Shown: one piece after another, positions 21,289 to 31,640 of the stretch
How positions within the stretch are numbered: position 1 is the first letter of the stretch
Layout: every line of letters starts with the position of its first letter
Program-made: the position numbers and the translations under genes
The notes under the pieces: model-generated
Seen by the model: only the letters and a program-made list of their open reading frames with translations
What the model was told of the DNA's origin: nothing
The model's database searches: none
NCBI GenBank assembly: GCA_030998225.1
Contig: JAPYXD010000742.1
Coordinates: 3,410,001 to 3,474,000 of the forward strand
DNA from: Diplolepis rosae
Taxonomy: Eukaryota > Arthropoda > Insecta > Hymenoptera > Diplolepididae
Reading direction: 5' to 3'
Length of the DNA: 64,000 nt

Positions 21289-22013
21289 AAGGGGGCCGTC
21301 TGGTGTGATGAATAAAAAATATCTAAAAATTTTTTTTTGCATAAATTGCTTCTATAACATCTCTAGAATATGTCCGTAAAAGGATTTTTTGGTATTCGAA
21401 GTCGTTATAAAAATTTAGACGAAGAATAGAGCAAGCAAAATTCTTTGTGTTATGCGTACTAAAACTTTCAAACGCTATTTTCACAAAACTGCATTTTTCA
21501 AAATGGCTGCCACGATATCAAAAACTAATCAACCGATTGCGCTCCAATTTTTATGGTACACTTAGGGCATCAATAATTCTAACCCGGATTAGAATCATTG
21601 TGATATATGTCACAGTTTTTTTTCACGTTGAAATATTTGATAAAAAAATTGAAGAAAATCGTGTATTCATATTCAAAAGTCCGCTAAAAATTAAATTTCA
21701 AATATTTTCACACAATTCTAGTACCGGCTGTGGTCACAGGTGCACCGATGGAAACGCTGGTAGAATTTTTGATTTCAGATTAGCAGAACAGCTGGAATCG
21801 TGGCAACCATCGACCAACTTTTTTTGACACGGGTGTAGTTCCAGATGTCTGAAGTCGATTTAACTGTATATTTTGATGTGAGAAAATTTGTAACGACTCT
21901 TGAAAAGTTAAGAAATATATTCTGAAAACACCAATATATAATGTTTTTATTGTTCGTCACAAAAAATTGCCGAAAAAGTGTTGAAAAAAACAGCTGTCAC
22001 ATAAGACGGCCCT
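21289..22013. mobile_element. Possible MITE with GGGGGCCGTCT ends
   Basis: The left end AAGGGGGCCGTCT and the right end AGACGGCCCTCT are short imperfect inverted repeats about 725 bp apart. The inside has no gene; the 126-codon plus frame at 21447 shows no known motif. A similar end is seen near 13811-13830. Confidence 0.4.
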
Positions 22014-22149
22014 CTATCTTGTTTCAAATGGGAGTTGAATATCATGACTGACATAATTTACATAATTTGGAGCCAAGCTTGTCCGTCTCCTATTTGTCCA
22101 TTGAATTTATCTTGGATCCATAATCATATTACAAATAGATAAACATTCC

Positions 22150-22608
22150 CTTTTTAACCACCACAAAGAAATGAAAGGATTCAAAAATAAAATCTTCTTT
22201 CCTTTACTAAAGTACCTGAATGGTTCAAGCCACTCCATTCACCTCCCACAGAAAAAGCGCTATCATGACCATAAATCAATTTTTTCTCATAAATTCTTTC
22301 TCCAATGTTTCTCTTGGCTTAAAGAAGAAATGCTTCCACAAACTAGGAATTTCAAAATCATTTTGGAAAATTCGTACCTTATAAGTTCAATAACAGGGCC
22401 GTTCTTCCCACGGAGTCAAATCCCAGATATTCTTTACCAAAGGCGAAATACGATCCTCAATATCTATAAATTCTTCATTAACTAAATCACGAAAATAACA
22501 CTTTCGAAAAACTCCTCCAAGGGCATCTTCTCGATTGTTGTAAAAAAACTTTTGATCATTAAGATCAAGTTCCATCAAAATTTTCTCAAAATTTTCCTCA
22601 AAAGACAT
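22150..22608 (-). pseudogene. Unidentified protein-like frame
   Basis: A 73-codon frame starts at an ATG at 22608 and stops at 22387. It is acidic (MSFEENFEKILMELDLND) and ends in WDLTPWEERP. The same frame stays protein-like after the stop (KVRIFQNDFEIPSLWKHF, ETLEKEFMRKN) until about 22270. A GTACGA donor-like site follows just after the stop. I do not recognise it. It may be a pseudogene or an exon of an unknown gene. Confidence 0.3.
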
Positions 22609-22818
22609 GTTTACTTTTTTTCCCGTTTCCTTCTTTCACCAAATGCACAATAGAATTCTAGGAAAAACTAAAATACAAGTTTTTTTATCAACCTTTTAAG
22701 ATACCATCCTAAATTAATTTGGTACCCCACCCATGTATAAAGTATACAAAACAATTCACGTTTAAGAGAGGATATATTAATGATTCCCTCTACAACGCCC
22801 TTGCATCCATCCAATTTA

Positions 22819-23935
22819 TTGGATTGTCCCAGAAGTAATTGCCGATTTCACATATAGATGTCTTTGACCATCTTTTTGAATGGCTTCTTTGAATGTCATG
22901 ATTTTTTCCTTCTGACATTTGTTAGTTGTCACTCTTAGCTTTCCGAAAAAAGAAGAACGCAGCACAGGCTGCTAAAAACTTACGTAATGGGTATGGTGAG
23001 GAAGCCTTAAAAGACAGACCGTGTCGAAATTGGATTGATAAATTCCGTTCTGGAGATTTTTCACTCAAGGATAAGCAACGTTTAGGTCGACCAAATAAAG
23101 TTGATGATGACCAAATCAAAGCCATAATCGAATCTGATCGTCATGTAAGTGTGCGAGAGATTCAAGAAATGTTAAAAATACCAAAATCAACAACCGACCG
23201 TCATATACAACGTCTTGGACTCGTTAAAAACTTGATATTTGGAATCCATATGAATTGAAAGAAATTCATTCAACAAAACGCATCAGCGCTTGTGATTTGC
23301 ATCTTAAACGCAATGAATTCGATCTTTTTTTGAAACGAATTATCAGTGGTGATGAAAAATGGATTTTTTAGAATAACGTCGTTCGAAAACGATCATGGTC
23401 CAAGCGTGATGAACCACCACAAACAACATTGAAAACTGATTTGCATCAAAAAAAGATTGTGCTGTCTGTTTGGTGGGATTGGAAAGGTGTGGTATTTTTT
23501 GAGTTGCTTCCAAGGAACCAAACGATTAATTCGGATGTCTACTGTCGTCAGCTGAACAAATTGAACGCAGCGGTCAAAAAAAAACGGCCAGAATCGGTAA
23601 ATCGTAAAGGTGTAATTTTTCATCATGACAACACTACACCACACACATCTTTAGCCACTCACCAAAAATTATTAAGGCTTGGTTGGGAAGTGCTGTTGCA
23701 ACGATCATATAGCTCTGACCTTGCACCATCAGATTACTATTTATTTCTATCTTTGCAGAACACCTTCAATGGTAAAACTTTCAATGATGATGAAATTGTG
23801 AAATCGCACTTGGTTCAGTTTTTTGCCGATAAAGACGAGAAGTTCTATGAACGTGGAATATTTTCTTAATCGAAAAGAGAAAATTTATAATTACAAGCAT
23901 TAAAGTTTCACTTCCACCCAAAGTAAATAGAAATC
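22819..23935 (+). mobile_element. mariner element of a second subfamily
   Basis: The left terminus TTGGATTGTCCCAGAAGTAA, preceded by TA, is typical of mariners related to the mellifera/cecropia groups. The right terminus is not clear and the end coordinate is approximate. The element is unrelated in detail to the copies in the palindrome. Confidence 0.8.
22926..23869 (+). pseudogene. mariner transposase, lightly damaged
   Basis: The first frame (22926-23258, 110 codons) holds the DNA-binding part: RKKKNAAQAAKNLRNGYGEE, DRPCRNWIDKFRSGDF, GRPNKVDDDQIKA, and a second helix-turn-helix. A frameshift near 23225 moves the protein to another frame that carries the first catalytic Asp (SGDEKWIF), followed by a TAG near 23370. 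The same frame continues to 23869 with HHDNTTPH and, 34 residues on, LAPSDYYLF, so the D,D34D triad is complete. With only one frameshift and one clear stop this copy is younger than the palindrome mariners. Confidence 0.92.
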
Positions 23936-24269
23936 CACAAATATATAACACGTAGCTCCATCACAATGCACCTGCATCCCAGAGGAAACCCTCCGGAAAA
24001 TATATGTTTCTTTTATTGCACTTTTATTACACTCCACTGCATCCTGCTTAAAACAGTCCCGTAGACTCCCTTGAACGCATTCTTATCTTTATTTATTACT
24101 TATTTCATTTCATACTTTTTCTTTTCGATTCATATAATTAACTAAATCGATATTAGATTAACTAAGAGCACAGTTTTTTTTTCTTTTCTCTTTTAAATAC
24201 AAAAATGTTTGTATTTCCTCTCAGTCGGAAGTTTTTATTATCAAAGTTTGATATATTAGTACAATTCAA
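23936..24269. other. AT-rich spacer
   Basis: No gene or repeat was recognised between the mariner and the CpG-rich foldback element. Confidence 0.4.
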
Positions 24270-24945
24270 TAGTATATTACGTGCCTAGGCGAACAATGAG
24301 GGTTATTGCGTGGCGAGCGACAATGCTCGGAGGAGATCGAAGCCGAGACAAAGCCGAGACGAAGCCAAGGCGCGATGAGTCCTGCGAGCATTGTCGCGAG
24401 TCTCGTAATTACCCGAATTGTGTGCATTGGCACGTATTCTATTTTATGTGCAACCGGCGCGCAAACTCGTTTTTTCGCTACAGTTAACAGTAGCGCAATG
24501 TAGTATATTGCGCTACAGAGGGATGAAATGTAAAAGTTGAACTGCGCATGCTCCTATAGTCATGCAACAAAGCACAATCTTCTTATTCTTCTTCTTCTTC
24601 GTACAGCGTTGGCACCGTACTGGCAATGCCTTGTACATTTGAACTGCGCATGCGTCTATTGAAATCCATTACTACTACACAAGATCGATAAAATCAAAAT
24701 GGCCGGGACTAGTCGTGACATATCAAGTGTAATGACTAGCGCGATTCGAGTGTACGCATAAAATCTCGTATACGCACCGAAGTCACATAAAATAGAATAC
24801 GTGCCAATGCACACATTCGGGAAATTACGAGACTCGCGACATGCTCGCAAGACTGATCGCGCCTCGGCTTCGATCTCCTGCGAGCATTGTCGCTCGTCAC
24901 GCAATAACCCTCATTGTGCGCCTAGGCACGTAATATACTATTAAG
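24270..24945. mobile_element. CpG-rich foldback element, complete copy
   Basis: The ends are inverted copies of about 190 bp (24270-24460 and about 24757-24945) marked by GTGCCTAGGC and GAGGGTTATTGCG. The inner part holds paired GCGCATGCG motifs and a TTC-repeat. It is much richer in CpG than its surroundings. Two partial relatives lie at 24946-25320 and 32927-33405. The 60-80-codon frames inside are not genes. Confidence 0.65.
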
Positions 24946-25320
24946 TGACTTCGGTGCGAATACTAGTTTTTATGCGTACACTCGAATCTAATCTAGTATT
25001 GTAGTTGTTTGCGGCGCTAGTCATTACACTTGATATTTCGCGACTAGTCCCAGCGATTTTGATTTTATCGAACTTGTGTAGTAGTAATGGATTTCAATAG
25101 ACGCATGCGCAATTCAAATGTACAAGGCTTTTTCAGTAGGGTACTAATACTGTACGGAGAAGAAGAAGAATAAGAAGAAGATTCTGCTCCGCTGTAAGAC
25201 AATATGCGCATGCGCAGTTCAATTTTTACATTATATTCCTCTGTAACCGAATACACAACATTCTGTTACTCTCAGCTGTAACGGAAAAACCAGTTTCCGC
25301 GCCGGAGGCACATAAAATAA
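24946..25320. mobile_element. CpG-rich repeat, second partial copy
   Basis: It directly abuts the preceding foldback element and repeats its inner part in the opposite direction: GTGACTTCGGTGCG, GCGGCGCTAGTCATTA, GACGCATGCGCA, and an AAG-repeat. It ends near GCGCCGGAGGCACATAAA. Confidence 0.6.
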
Positions 25321-25370
25321 TTTAGCAAATGCGTAATTGGAATCTTTTCTTTTGTCTTTCATATATAAAA

Positions 25371-25787
25371 ATGATTCCAATAGCAAGTCCAGAAAGAACA
25401 GTGCATATAGAATATCTTGACGATGTTTTCCCTTCAGAACATCCAGAAACTTACCCTTCCTTGTTGCTTTGTAGCAGTTATCCAATAGTCAAAGAGGAAT
25501 TAGCAATTTACATTCATACTCTCTCAGGAAATGAAATTTGTATGAGCTGTTATTTTAAATTGTCACTCTCATCGCTAAGAAATTATGAATGTAAATCCGA
25601 ATGGAATTCAATAACTACTGAATAACTAAACTCTACAAAATGTCAACATTTTTTAAGAAAAATAATAGAACCTATAGGAATAGCTTGCGATTTCGTTGGT
25701 TGTATAAAGGAATATTTAAATAATAAATTGCAAATCCAATCAGGGTTCGAAATAGAAGTGAAAAAGCTGTGCATGGAAACTTTATTG
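25371..25787 (+). pseudogene. Unidentified Cys-containing ORF with one internal stop
   Basis: From an ATG at 25371 one frame reads as plausible protein for about 138 codons with a single TAA (25622-25624). It contains SPERTVHIEYLDDVFPSE, YPIVKEELAIYIHTLSG and, after the stop, HFLRKIIEPIGIACDFVGC and EIEVKKLCMETLL, then TAG at 25785-25787. Seven cysteines are scattered through it. I recognise no domain. The gentle decay and mixed composition argue that it once coded for protein; a viral or transposon origin is possible because both neighbours are repeats. Confidence 0.4.
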
Positions 25788-25854
25788 TAGACTAATTATA
25801 TCAGTTATATAACTTACCTGATATATAAACGATATCTTTCGACACTGATAGTCA

Positions 25855-26330
25855 TAAATCACTTTTCACGTTAAAATCACTTTTTGGTATGTCCTTAAGC
25901 TCTCTCAACGATTCGGTTTTTATCTCCTCAATCGTGGCAAAACGCCGTCGTTTCATGGGTCTCTTCAATCTTGGGAATAGGAAAAAGTCACAGGGGGCTA
26001 AATCTGGTGAATACGGTAGCTAAGGCATGATTACGGTGTTGTTTTTGGCTAAAAAAATTACGAAGAAGCAATGACGAGTGAGCAGGTGCGTTATCGTGAT
26101 GCGAAAGTCATAAATTGTTTTTCTAAAATTCCGGGCGTTTCTTTCGTATTGCTTCACGCAAACAGCGCATAACTTCAAGGTAATACTCCTTATTAACCGT
26201 ATGACCTTGTGGTAAGAACTCCTGATGCACTACGCCGTGATAATCTGTGCAATTAAATTTCATGATCAAATAAATCTCTGACTTGAACCATCACAAATAA
26301 ATTTGACTAGAAATATTTGTGCCTGTAAAC
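25855..26330 (-). pseudogene. Third type of mariner transposase, C-terminal fragment
   Basis: The minus strand codes, in two frames, for the last third of a transposase: DYHGVVHQEFLPQGHTVN, EYYLEVMRCLREAIRKK, a degraded HHDNAPAHSS block, then LAPCDFFLFPRLK and RRRFATIEEIKTESL. The second and third catalytic Asp (HDN and PCD) are visible. The N-terminal half and termini are missing or unrecognisable. Confidence 0.8.
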
Positions 26331-26974
26331 TGGAGATTTTGTTTTTCCATTTTCCTAAAATTATTGTTATCATCACACTTGTTCGTGATGCTTGCTGCAT
26401 GAAATGCTGATAAATAATATAGAAAATGAAACTGTTCACAGGTTACAATAATATTTTTCAAAAAATGTCTTCACGATTAGGTTGAACACATAAAGAACCA
26501 TTTTGCACTGAAGAATGGATAATAACAAATCAATGAATCGCAGTCACTCAAACCACTTACTTACATTTGAACTTTAACTTCAGTGCAGTAAGGCACTTTT
26601 TTTTAACAACTTCGATATGTTCGCTGGCAATAACTCCTACTTTTATGACCTCACATTTGAACAATTTATGTATTTTATTTTTCTCTATAAATATACAAAG
26701 ATTCTCCATCAAATTTCACAGTCTTCTTTCCTTAAATTAGCTTCAAAATTCCTCAGGAGTGAAAATATAACAGGTTTAACAGCATGTTGATCTTTACTGG
26801 ACTCATTTAGCAATATTTTTAATGCAGATGGTGAAAGAGTTCGAAATTGTCCTTAAATTTATTTCATATATACATTTGATTTATGGACCCAAAGGTGTGG
26901 AAATAATTTGTAGGCACGTATATTGGCATAAAAGTAAGTCTTTATTCATTATTTTCTATTATAAAAAAAATCTG
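26331..26974. other. AT-rich spacer
   Basis: I see no gene here. The plus frame at 26822-27025 runs into the tandem repeat and has no known motif. Confidence 0.4.
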
Positions 26975-27561
26975 TTGACAAATAATAATCTCAATGTAGG
27001 TGGCGCTGTTGTCGCGAACCAGTAACTTAAAGTAAATACACTCTCTCTATCGTGGATTGCTCGGTGGCAAATCCCTTTGCAAAATATATAAGAAACTCTA
27101 AACAAATAATAACCTCAATGTAGGTGGCGCTGCTGTCGCGAGCTAATAACTTGAAGTAAATACGCTTTCTCTATCGTGGATTGCTCGGTGGCAAATCCCT
27201 TTGCGAAATCTAAAAGAAAACTCTGAACCAATAATAATCTCAAAAGTAGGTGGCGCTGTTGTCGCGAACGAAGTAATTTTAAATAAATATGCTCTCTCTA
27301 CAGTGGATTGCTCGGTGGCTAATCCCTCTGCGAAATCTGTGAAGAGAAACTCTAAACAAATAACAATCTCAAAAGTAGGTGGCGCTGTTGTCGCGAACCA
27401 ATGACTTAAGGTAAATACGCTCTCTTCGTTACGGATTGCTCGGTGGCAAATCCCTTTGCGAAATCTAAAAGAAAAACTCTGAACAAATAATAATCTCGAA
27501 AGTAGGTGGCGCTGTTGACGCGAACCAATAACTTAAAGCTAATACGCTCTCTCTATCGCGG

Positions 27562-29651
27562 CATCGACATATAGAAATGGACTGCTAATCCAATAGGGGA
27601 AACGCGAATCTCAAATCAGACAGAGAAGGGAGAGAGCGGTAGGATCTGTCTCTCTTTCTGCTCTAAAGTGATTGGTTGAAAATGAATTGGCGCGACGGAG
27701 CTCAGGATTGTAGCCTGTACCTCTTATAACCCTAGCATTACTTTGCCGCTTTACCCTAGTCATGTGATTATAAAAAATATATATTTAAAATGACAGTGAC
27801 ATGTATTGTTTGTTGCCGGGTGAAAAACTTAAATAGAAATTTAATGTTTCATAGGTAAGTAAAGTCTGTTATATCTGTAAAAACATAATTAAGAACTTAT
27901 AACCTCAAACTATAAAAAATCTTTCTCAAATATTTCTATACATTGTAAAAATGATTACGTTTCATAATTATAAACAGAAGTTTAAAAATTAAAGAAATTA
28001 AATAAATATAAGTTCATTACAGAAAATTTACAATTATCGCATCTTCTAATTTTCTATTAGATTCCCAAAAAATGATAGCAGAAAGAAAGAATAGTGCAGT
28101 CGCATGGGTTATTTGCCATTAGGAAAAGCAATAAAAAGTTGGCGAATATGCAGTTTGCATTTCACAGATAATTTTTACATGCTACGTAGTTTATGAATGA
28201 CCCCTTACCAAAATAATATAAAAAATTTTAAATAAAGAACATTTACGAAGTAGTATAAGGAGACCCCACTCGCGGAAAATTTGAACGCGTGGATTCGGAT
28301 TTAGTTAGTTTGCATCGCTCGTAGCGCCTCTTACAGGGAAATGTCAAACTCTTGAATTTTCAACAATATGGCTGTCGTGTTGTCTACTTCACGAAAACAG
28401 ATAAACAAAAACAGTGGCACCGTTATAGTTAAAATTATTTTAAAAGTATACTGCTGTTCTTTTATATGAAATATAATATAATATACAATATAGATGTGTT
28501 TACTAAGTGAAGTATAGTTTATGTTATTTACATTTTGCCTTTTTCTGAATTTTGTAGATTATGTCATCTGTCAACGCGAAGATGGAAAGCAAACCCTTTT
28601 GTTTCTTCAAGTATTTACATTAAAGTTACTTGCATTGAAGAGTTTGAAAATCTTCTAAGAGGGGTTGATGAGTATCCGTAATTTTTGTTGCAGCTATATA
28701 TTATTCGGAAATATTATAATAAGAAATGCAATCATATAATAACTGCAAAAAAAAATTGTAAATCAAATTTTTGTTTTAAATTAACAAATACCAGAGAAAA
28801 TTTATTCTTAGAAAACAATATTAATATTTATTTTTTGTGTAATTGCATGAAGTCACATTAAATTAAATTAAACAAACGAATTATAAGATGAATTTAGCGG
28901 CCACAAAAGTCGTTGTTTGTGGAGTGAAATGCGGCCGGGAGGACCGTACTTTCGGCTAGGAGATCAAGAGAAAATAGTTGCAATAGCACAAAAATTAAAT
29001 ACAGATCAATGTACTTCACATTACAGATTTATAAAATAATTAAACATACTGACCGTGCTAGGGCAAAAGAAGTGACGTTTCTCCAGTCTGTCTTCTTTTT
29101 ATTTTTTCTTCTTTCCAACATAGCGCGTGGATGCGCAACCATCAGTAAAACAATAGACCATATTATCTTGCACACACTTGTTTATTAATATATTTAAAAC
29201 TTCTCGCACATCTATGTCAATGACTGGTAATTTTTGTTTGTACAAATCACGCTTACATTATTATGAGCGCCGACATTTTTGAAACGCTTTTCCGCAAGCG
29301 GCGCAACGAACGATGCAAACTAACTAAATCTGAATCTACGCGTCCAAATTTTCCAAAAGCTGCATAGGAGTGGGGTCTCCTTATACTATTTCGTGATTGA
29401 ATCATATTTCAAACATGTGATATTTATGTTATAACTTAATATATTCGTATCTGAAAGATTTTTATTAACAATTCTGATTGTGAAATATAGTTTGTTCATA
29501 ATATTCATAATGCGCCAGGCCCGCGATTCTTAAGCGACACTCGTGGGATAGAAAGAGAGAGAGAGAGATCCTACCGCTCTCTCCCTTCTCTGACTGATTT
29601 GAGATTCGCGTTTCCCGTATTGGATTAGCAGTCCATTTCTATATGTCGTTG
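27562..29651. mobile_element. Non-autonomous DNA transposon, 8-bp target duplication
   Basis: The terminal inverted repeats are about 100 bp long, starting CATCGACATATAGAAATGG on the left and, read inward, CAACGACATATAGAAATGG on the right. TATCGCGG flanks it on both sides (27554-27561 and 29652-29659). The host tandem repeat shows what the empty site looked like, so the boundaries are secure. An 8-bp duplication is typical of hAT and P-type transposases. No transposase is inside. About 1.15 kb of its length is a second, nested element. Confidence 0.88.
28245..29394. mobile_element. Nested DNA element with ~90-bp inverted ends
   Basis: The left end ACGAAGTAGTATAAGGAGAC and the right end (read inward) ACGAAATAGTATAAGGAGAC continue as inverted copies through CCCCACTC, ACGCGT and TTAGTTAGTTTGCATCG. 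No coding frame and no clear target duplication are visible. Confidence 0.75.
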
Positions 29652-29921
29652 TATCGCGGATTGCTCGGTGGCAAATCCCTTTACGAAATCTATAAAGAAA
29701 AACTCTAAACAAATAATAATTTCAAAAGTAGGTGGCGCTGCTGTCGCGAACCAAATAACTTAAAGCAAATACGCTCTCGCAATTGCGGATTGATCGATAG
29801 CACATCCCTTTGCGAAATCTATAAAGAAACTTTAAACGAATAATAATAAGTAGGAAGTAGGAGCACCGTCTCTACACTTAGGCAGTGGACTAGTGAGTGG
29901 GTGGAGGCACAAGAGTTTATA

Positions 29922-30044
29922 GTGGAGCCTGGACAGCGTACCCACGAACACTACTTATCTTCTGGAGCCTGGGTGGCGTACCCAGAAAATAAGTTATTAA
30001 TTTAAATTTGAAGTTGCACTAGAGCCTGGACAGCGTACCTAGTG
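29922..30044 (+). repeat. Three hairpins with a constant 16-base loop and changing stems
   Basis: The loop AGCCTGGACAGCGTAC (second copy AGCCTGGGTGGCGTAC) occurs at 29926-29941, 29966-29981 and 30023-30038. Each copy is closed by a different complementary stem: GTGG/CCAC, TTCTGG/CCAGAA and CACTAG/CTAGTG. The stems change on both sides together while the loop stays, the pattern left by selection for structure or by a structure-dependent copying process. No gene is nearby in either direction. Confidence 0.75.
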
Positions 30045-30118
30045 TTCTTCGATACAAAATATTTTTACCAGACTGCTGCTCCTCGGTGACCCTTTGGTTG
30101 CTTCCGGAGGTGCTGCCT

Positions 30119-30153
30119 GGGACTTGCGTCCCGACTGGGGATCCTGCGATCCC
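30119..30153 (+). repeat. Pair of short GC-rich hairpins
   Basis: GGGAC-TTGC-GTCCC (30119-30132) and GGGATC-CTGC-GATCCC (30138-30153) are adjacent perfect hairpins with similar 4-base loops and differing stems. They lie 75 bp downstream of the three longer-loop hairpins. Confidence 0.6.
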
Positions 30154-30229
30154 GGCTGGAGATACCGCTGAGAATTGCGTGCGCTCGGTTATAGACACGC
30201 GGTTTCAGGTTTACAGCCGGCATGCTCTT

Positions 30230-30464
30230 TTGGATGACCGAACATTTCACAGGCTTTACCCTATTGTTACTCGAAATCAAATTTCGATAAACTATTTTCA
30301 TTACTAACATAATAAATAGTAGCAGCAATGTGCTTACATGTTCTATTCTTATTATAGATGCAGTTACAGGATACAGTTGTCATTTTACGATTAGCATCAA
30401 TCTGAAAAAATATTTTTTCACGTGTTTGAAAAACATTAAAATGATAGATTAGAATCACTAGCAA
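30230..30464 (-). pseudogene. SWIM zinc-finger domain fragment
   Basis: The minus strand codes for KMTTVSCNCIYNKNRTCKHI, a SWIM-type CxC...CxH zinc site, preceded by a hydrophobic beta-like stretch and followed by SLSKFDFE. Two stops then replace codons of the usual continuation (E-stop-Q-stop-GKAC). SWIM domains bind DNA or protein and are common in transposase-like and YqaJ-associated proteins of insects. The rest of the protein is not seen, so this is an isolated domain relic. Confidence 0.65.
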
Positions 30465-30879
30465 GGCCTCTGTTTCGGCGTTCTCTTAATTGCACACAAT
30501 AAGGCAGAGAAGTAACAGACTTGTCTCTGATTACGTGATCTTTGATAGAGAGACTATGTCCATTTTCTCAATGCCCCTCAACATTTTTGCTCTTTGGTAT
30601 GGTTTCAGGTTGGAATACAATACTGTGACTTTTTTCAAAACCTGTTTTCATTATGATGTTTATTGTGTATGCTGTAAAATAATTTTAAAAATATAATAAA
30701 TTCCATAGATGTTGTTTTTATTTATATTATATAAATTACAATTTTAATTTTGTTTTTTAAAATGAATATGTTATTGAATTTTTAAGTAATAAAAAATATT
30801 TGTACAAACGTTTTATACTTTCAAAAAATTTACTATAACCTCAAAATTAGAATCTTCTTATAGTGATTATAAAAGCGTG
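30465..30879. other. AT-rich spacer
   Basis: No gene or repeat recognised. The plus frame at 30490-30696 has no known motif. Confidence 0.4.
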
Positions 30880-31640
30880 ATCTAGTGCAATTTTATTTTG
30901 TTATTTTGTTGTTTTATATTGAGATCTGATGTGTATGGGTAGTGCACTTTTTTTCGTTTAATACGAAAATTAACCATTCAAGTCAATTTTAAGGTTTGTT
31001 CTCCCTTTTTTCACTCTAAGAGGGTCCTCCGCCCTAGATAAAATTAATTTCAATCTTTTCAAAAATAGTTCTAATGATGTTATATTGAAATGTGATGTCC
31101 ATAGGTGGTACACTTTATTGCCTTAATATGAATATTAACCGGCCTAGTCAATTTTCAGGTATGTCCTCACACTTTTTTTTCTCCACAGGGGCCGTCCGCC
31201 ATATATAAAATTAATTTTTATCTTTTTAAGAATAGTTCTAATGATGTTATATTGAAATGTGTAGTCCATAGGTGGTACACTTTTTGGTTTAATACGAAAA
31301 TTAACGGTTTAAGTCAATTTTCAGCTTTGTCCTCACACATTTTACTTTCTTCCAAGGCCGTTCGCCCCAGATTAATTTAATTTTTTTTTTAATTTAATAT
31401 CTTTAATTATCTTATATTGAAATGTGTTGTCCACAGTTGGCGCACTTTTTTGGTTTAATGCAAAAATAAACCGTCTAAGTCCAAAATTAATCTTAATTTT
31501 TTTTTAATAGATTAAACGATGTTATATTGAAATGTGATGTCCATGGGTGGTACACTTCTTTGTTTAATACGACAATTAACAGTTTAATTCATTTTTCATG
31601 TATGTCCTGACACTTTTTCATCTCTACGAAGGCCGTCCGC
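30880..31640. repeat. Diverged tandem repeat, unit about 165 bp, five units
   Basis: Units begin near 30880, 31069, 31231, 31396 (shortened) and 31508. Shared phrases are GATGTTATATTGAAATGTG, CCATAGGTGGTACACTT, TTTAATACGAAAATTAAC and GGCCGTCCGCCCTAGA. The last unit runs straight into the 3' end of a non-LTR element. Confidence 0.8.

Larger units (their letters stand above)
26975..29860. repeat. Tandem array, 124-129-bp unit, split by a transposon
   Basis: The phrase GTAGGTGGCGCTG starts at 26996, 27120, 27246, 27375, 27502 and 29728, with a remnant near 29851. Each unit also has TTGTCGCGAACC and GGATTGCTCGGTGGCAAATC. After removal of 27562-29651 and one target copy, the fifth-to-sixth spacing is 128 bp, in line with the others. 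Confidence 0.9.
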
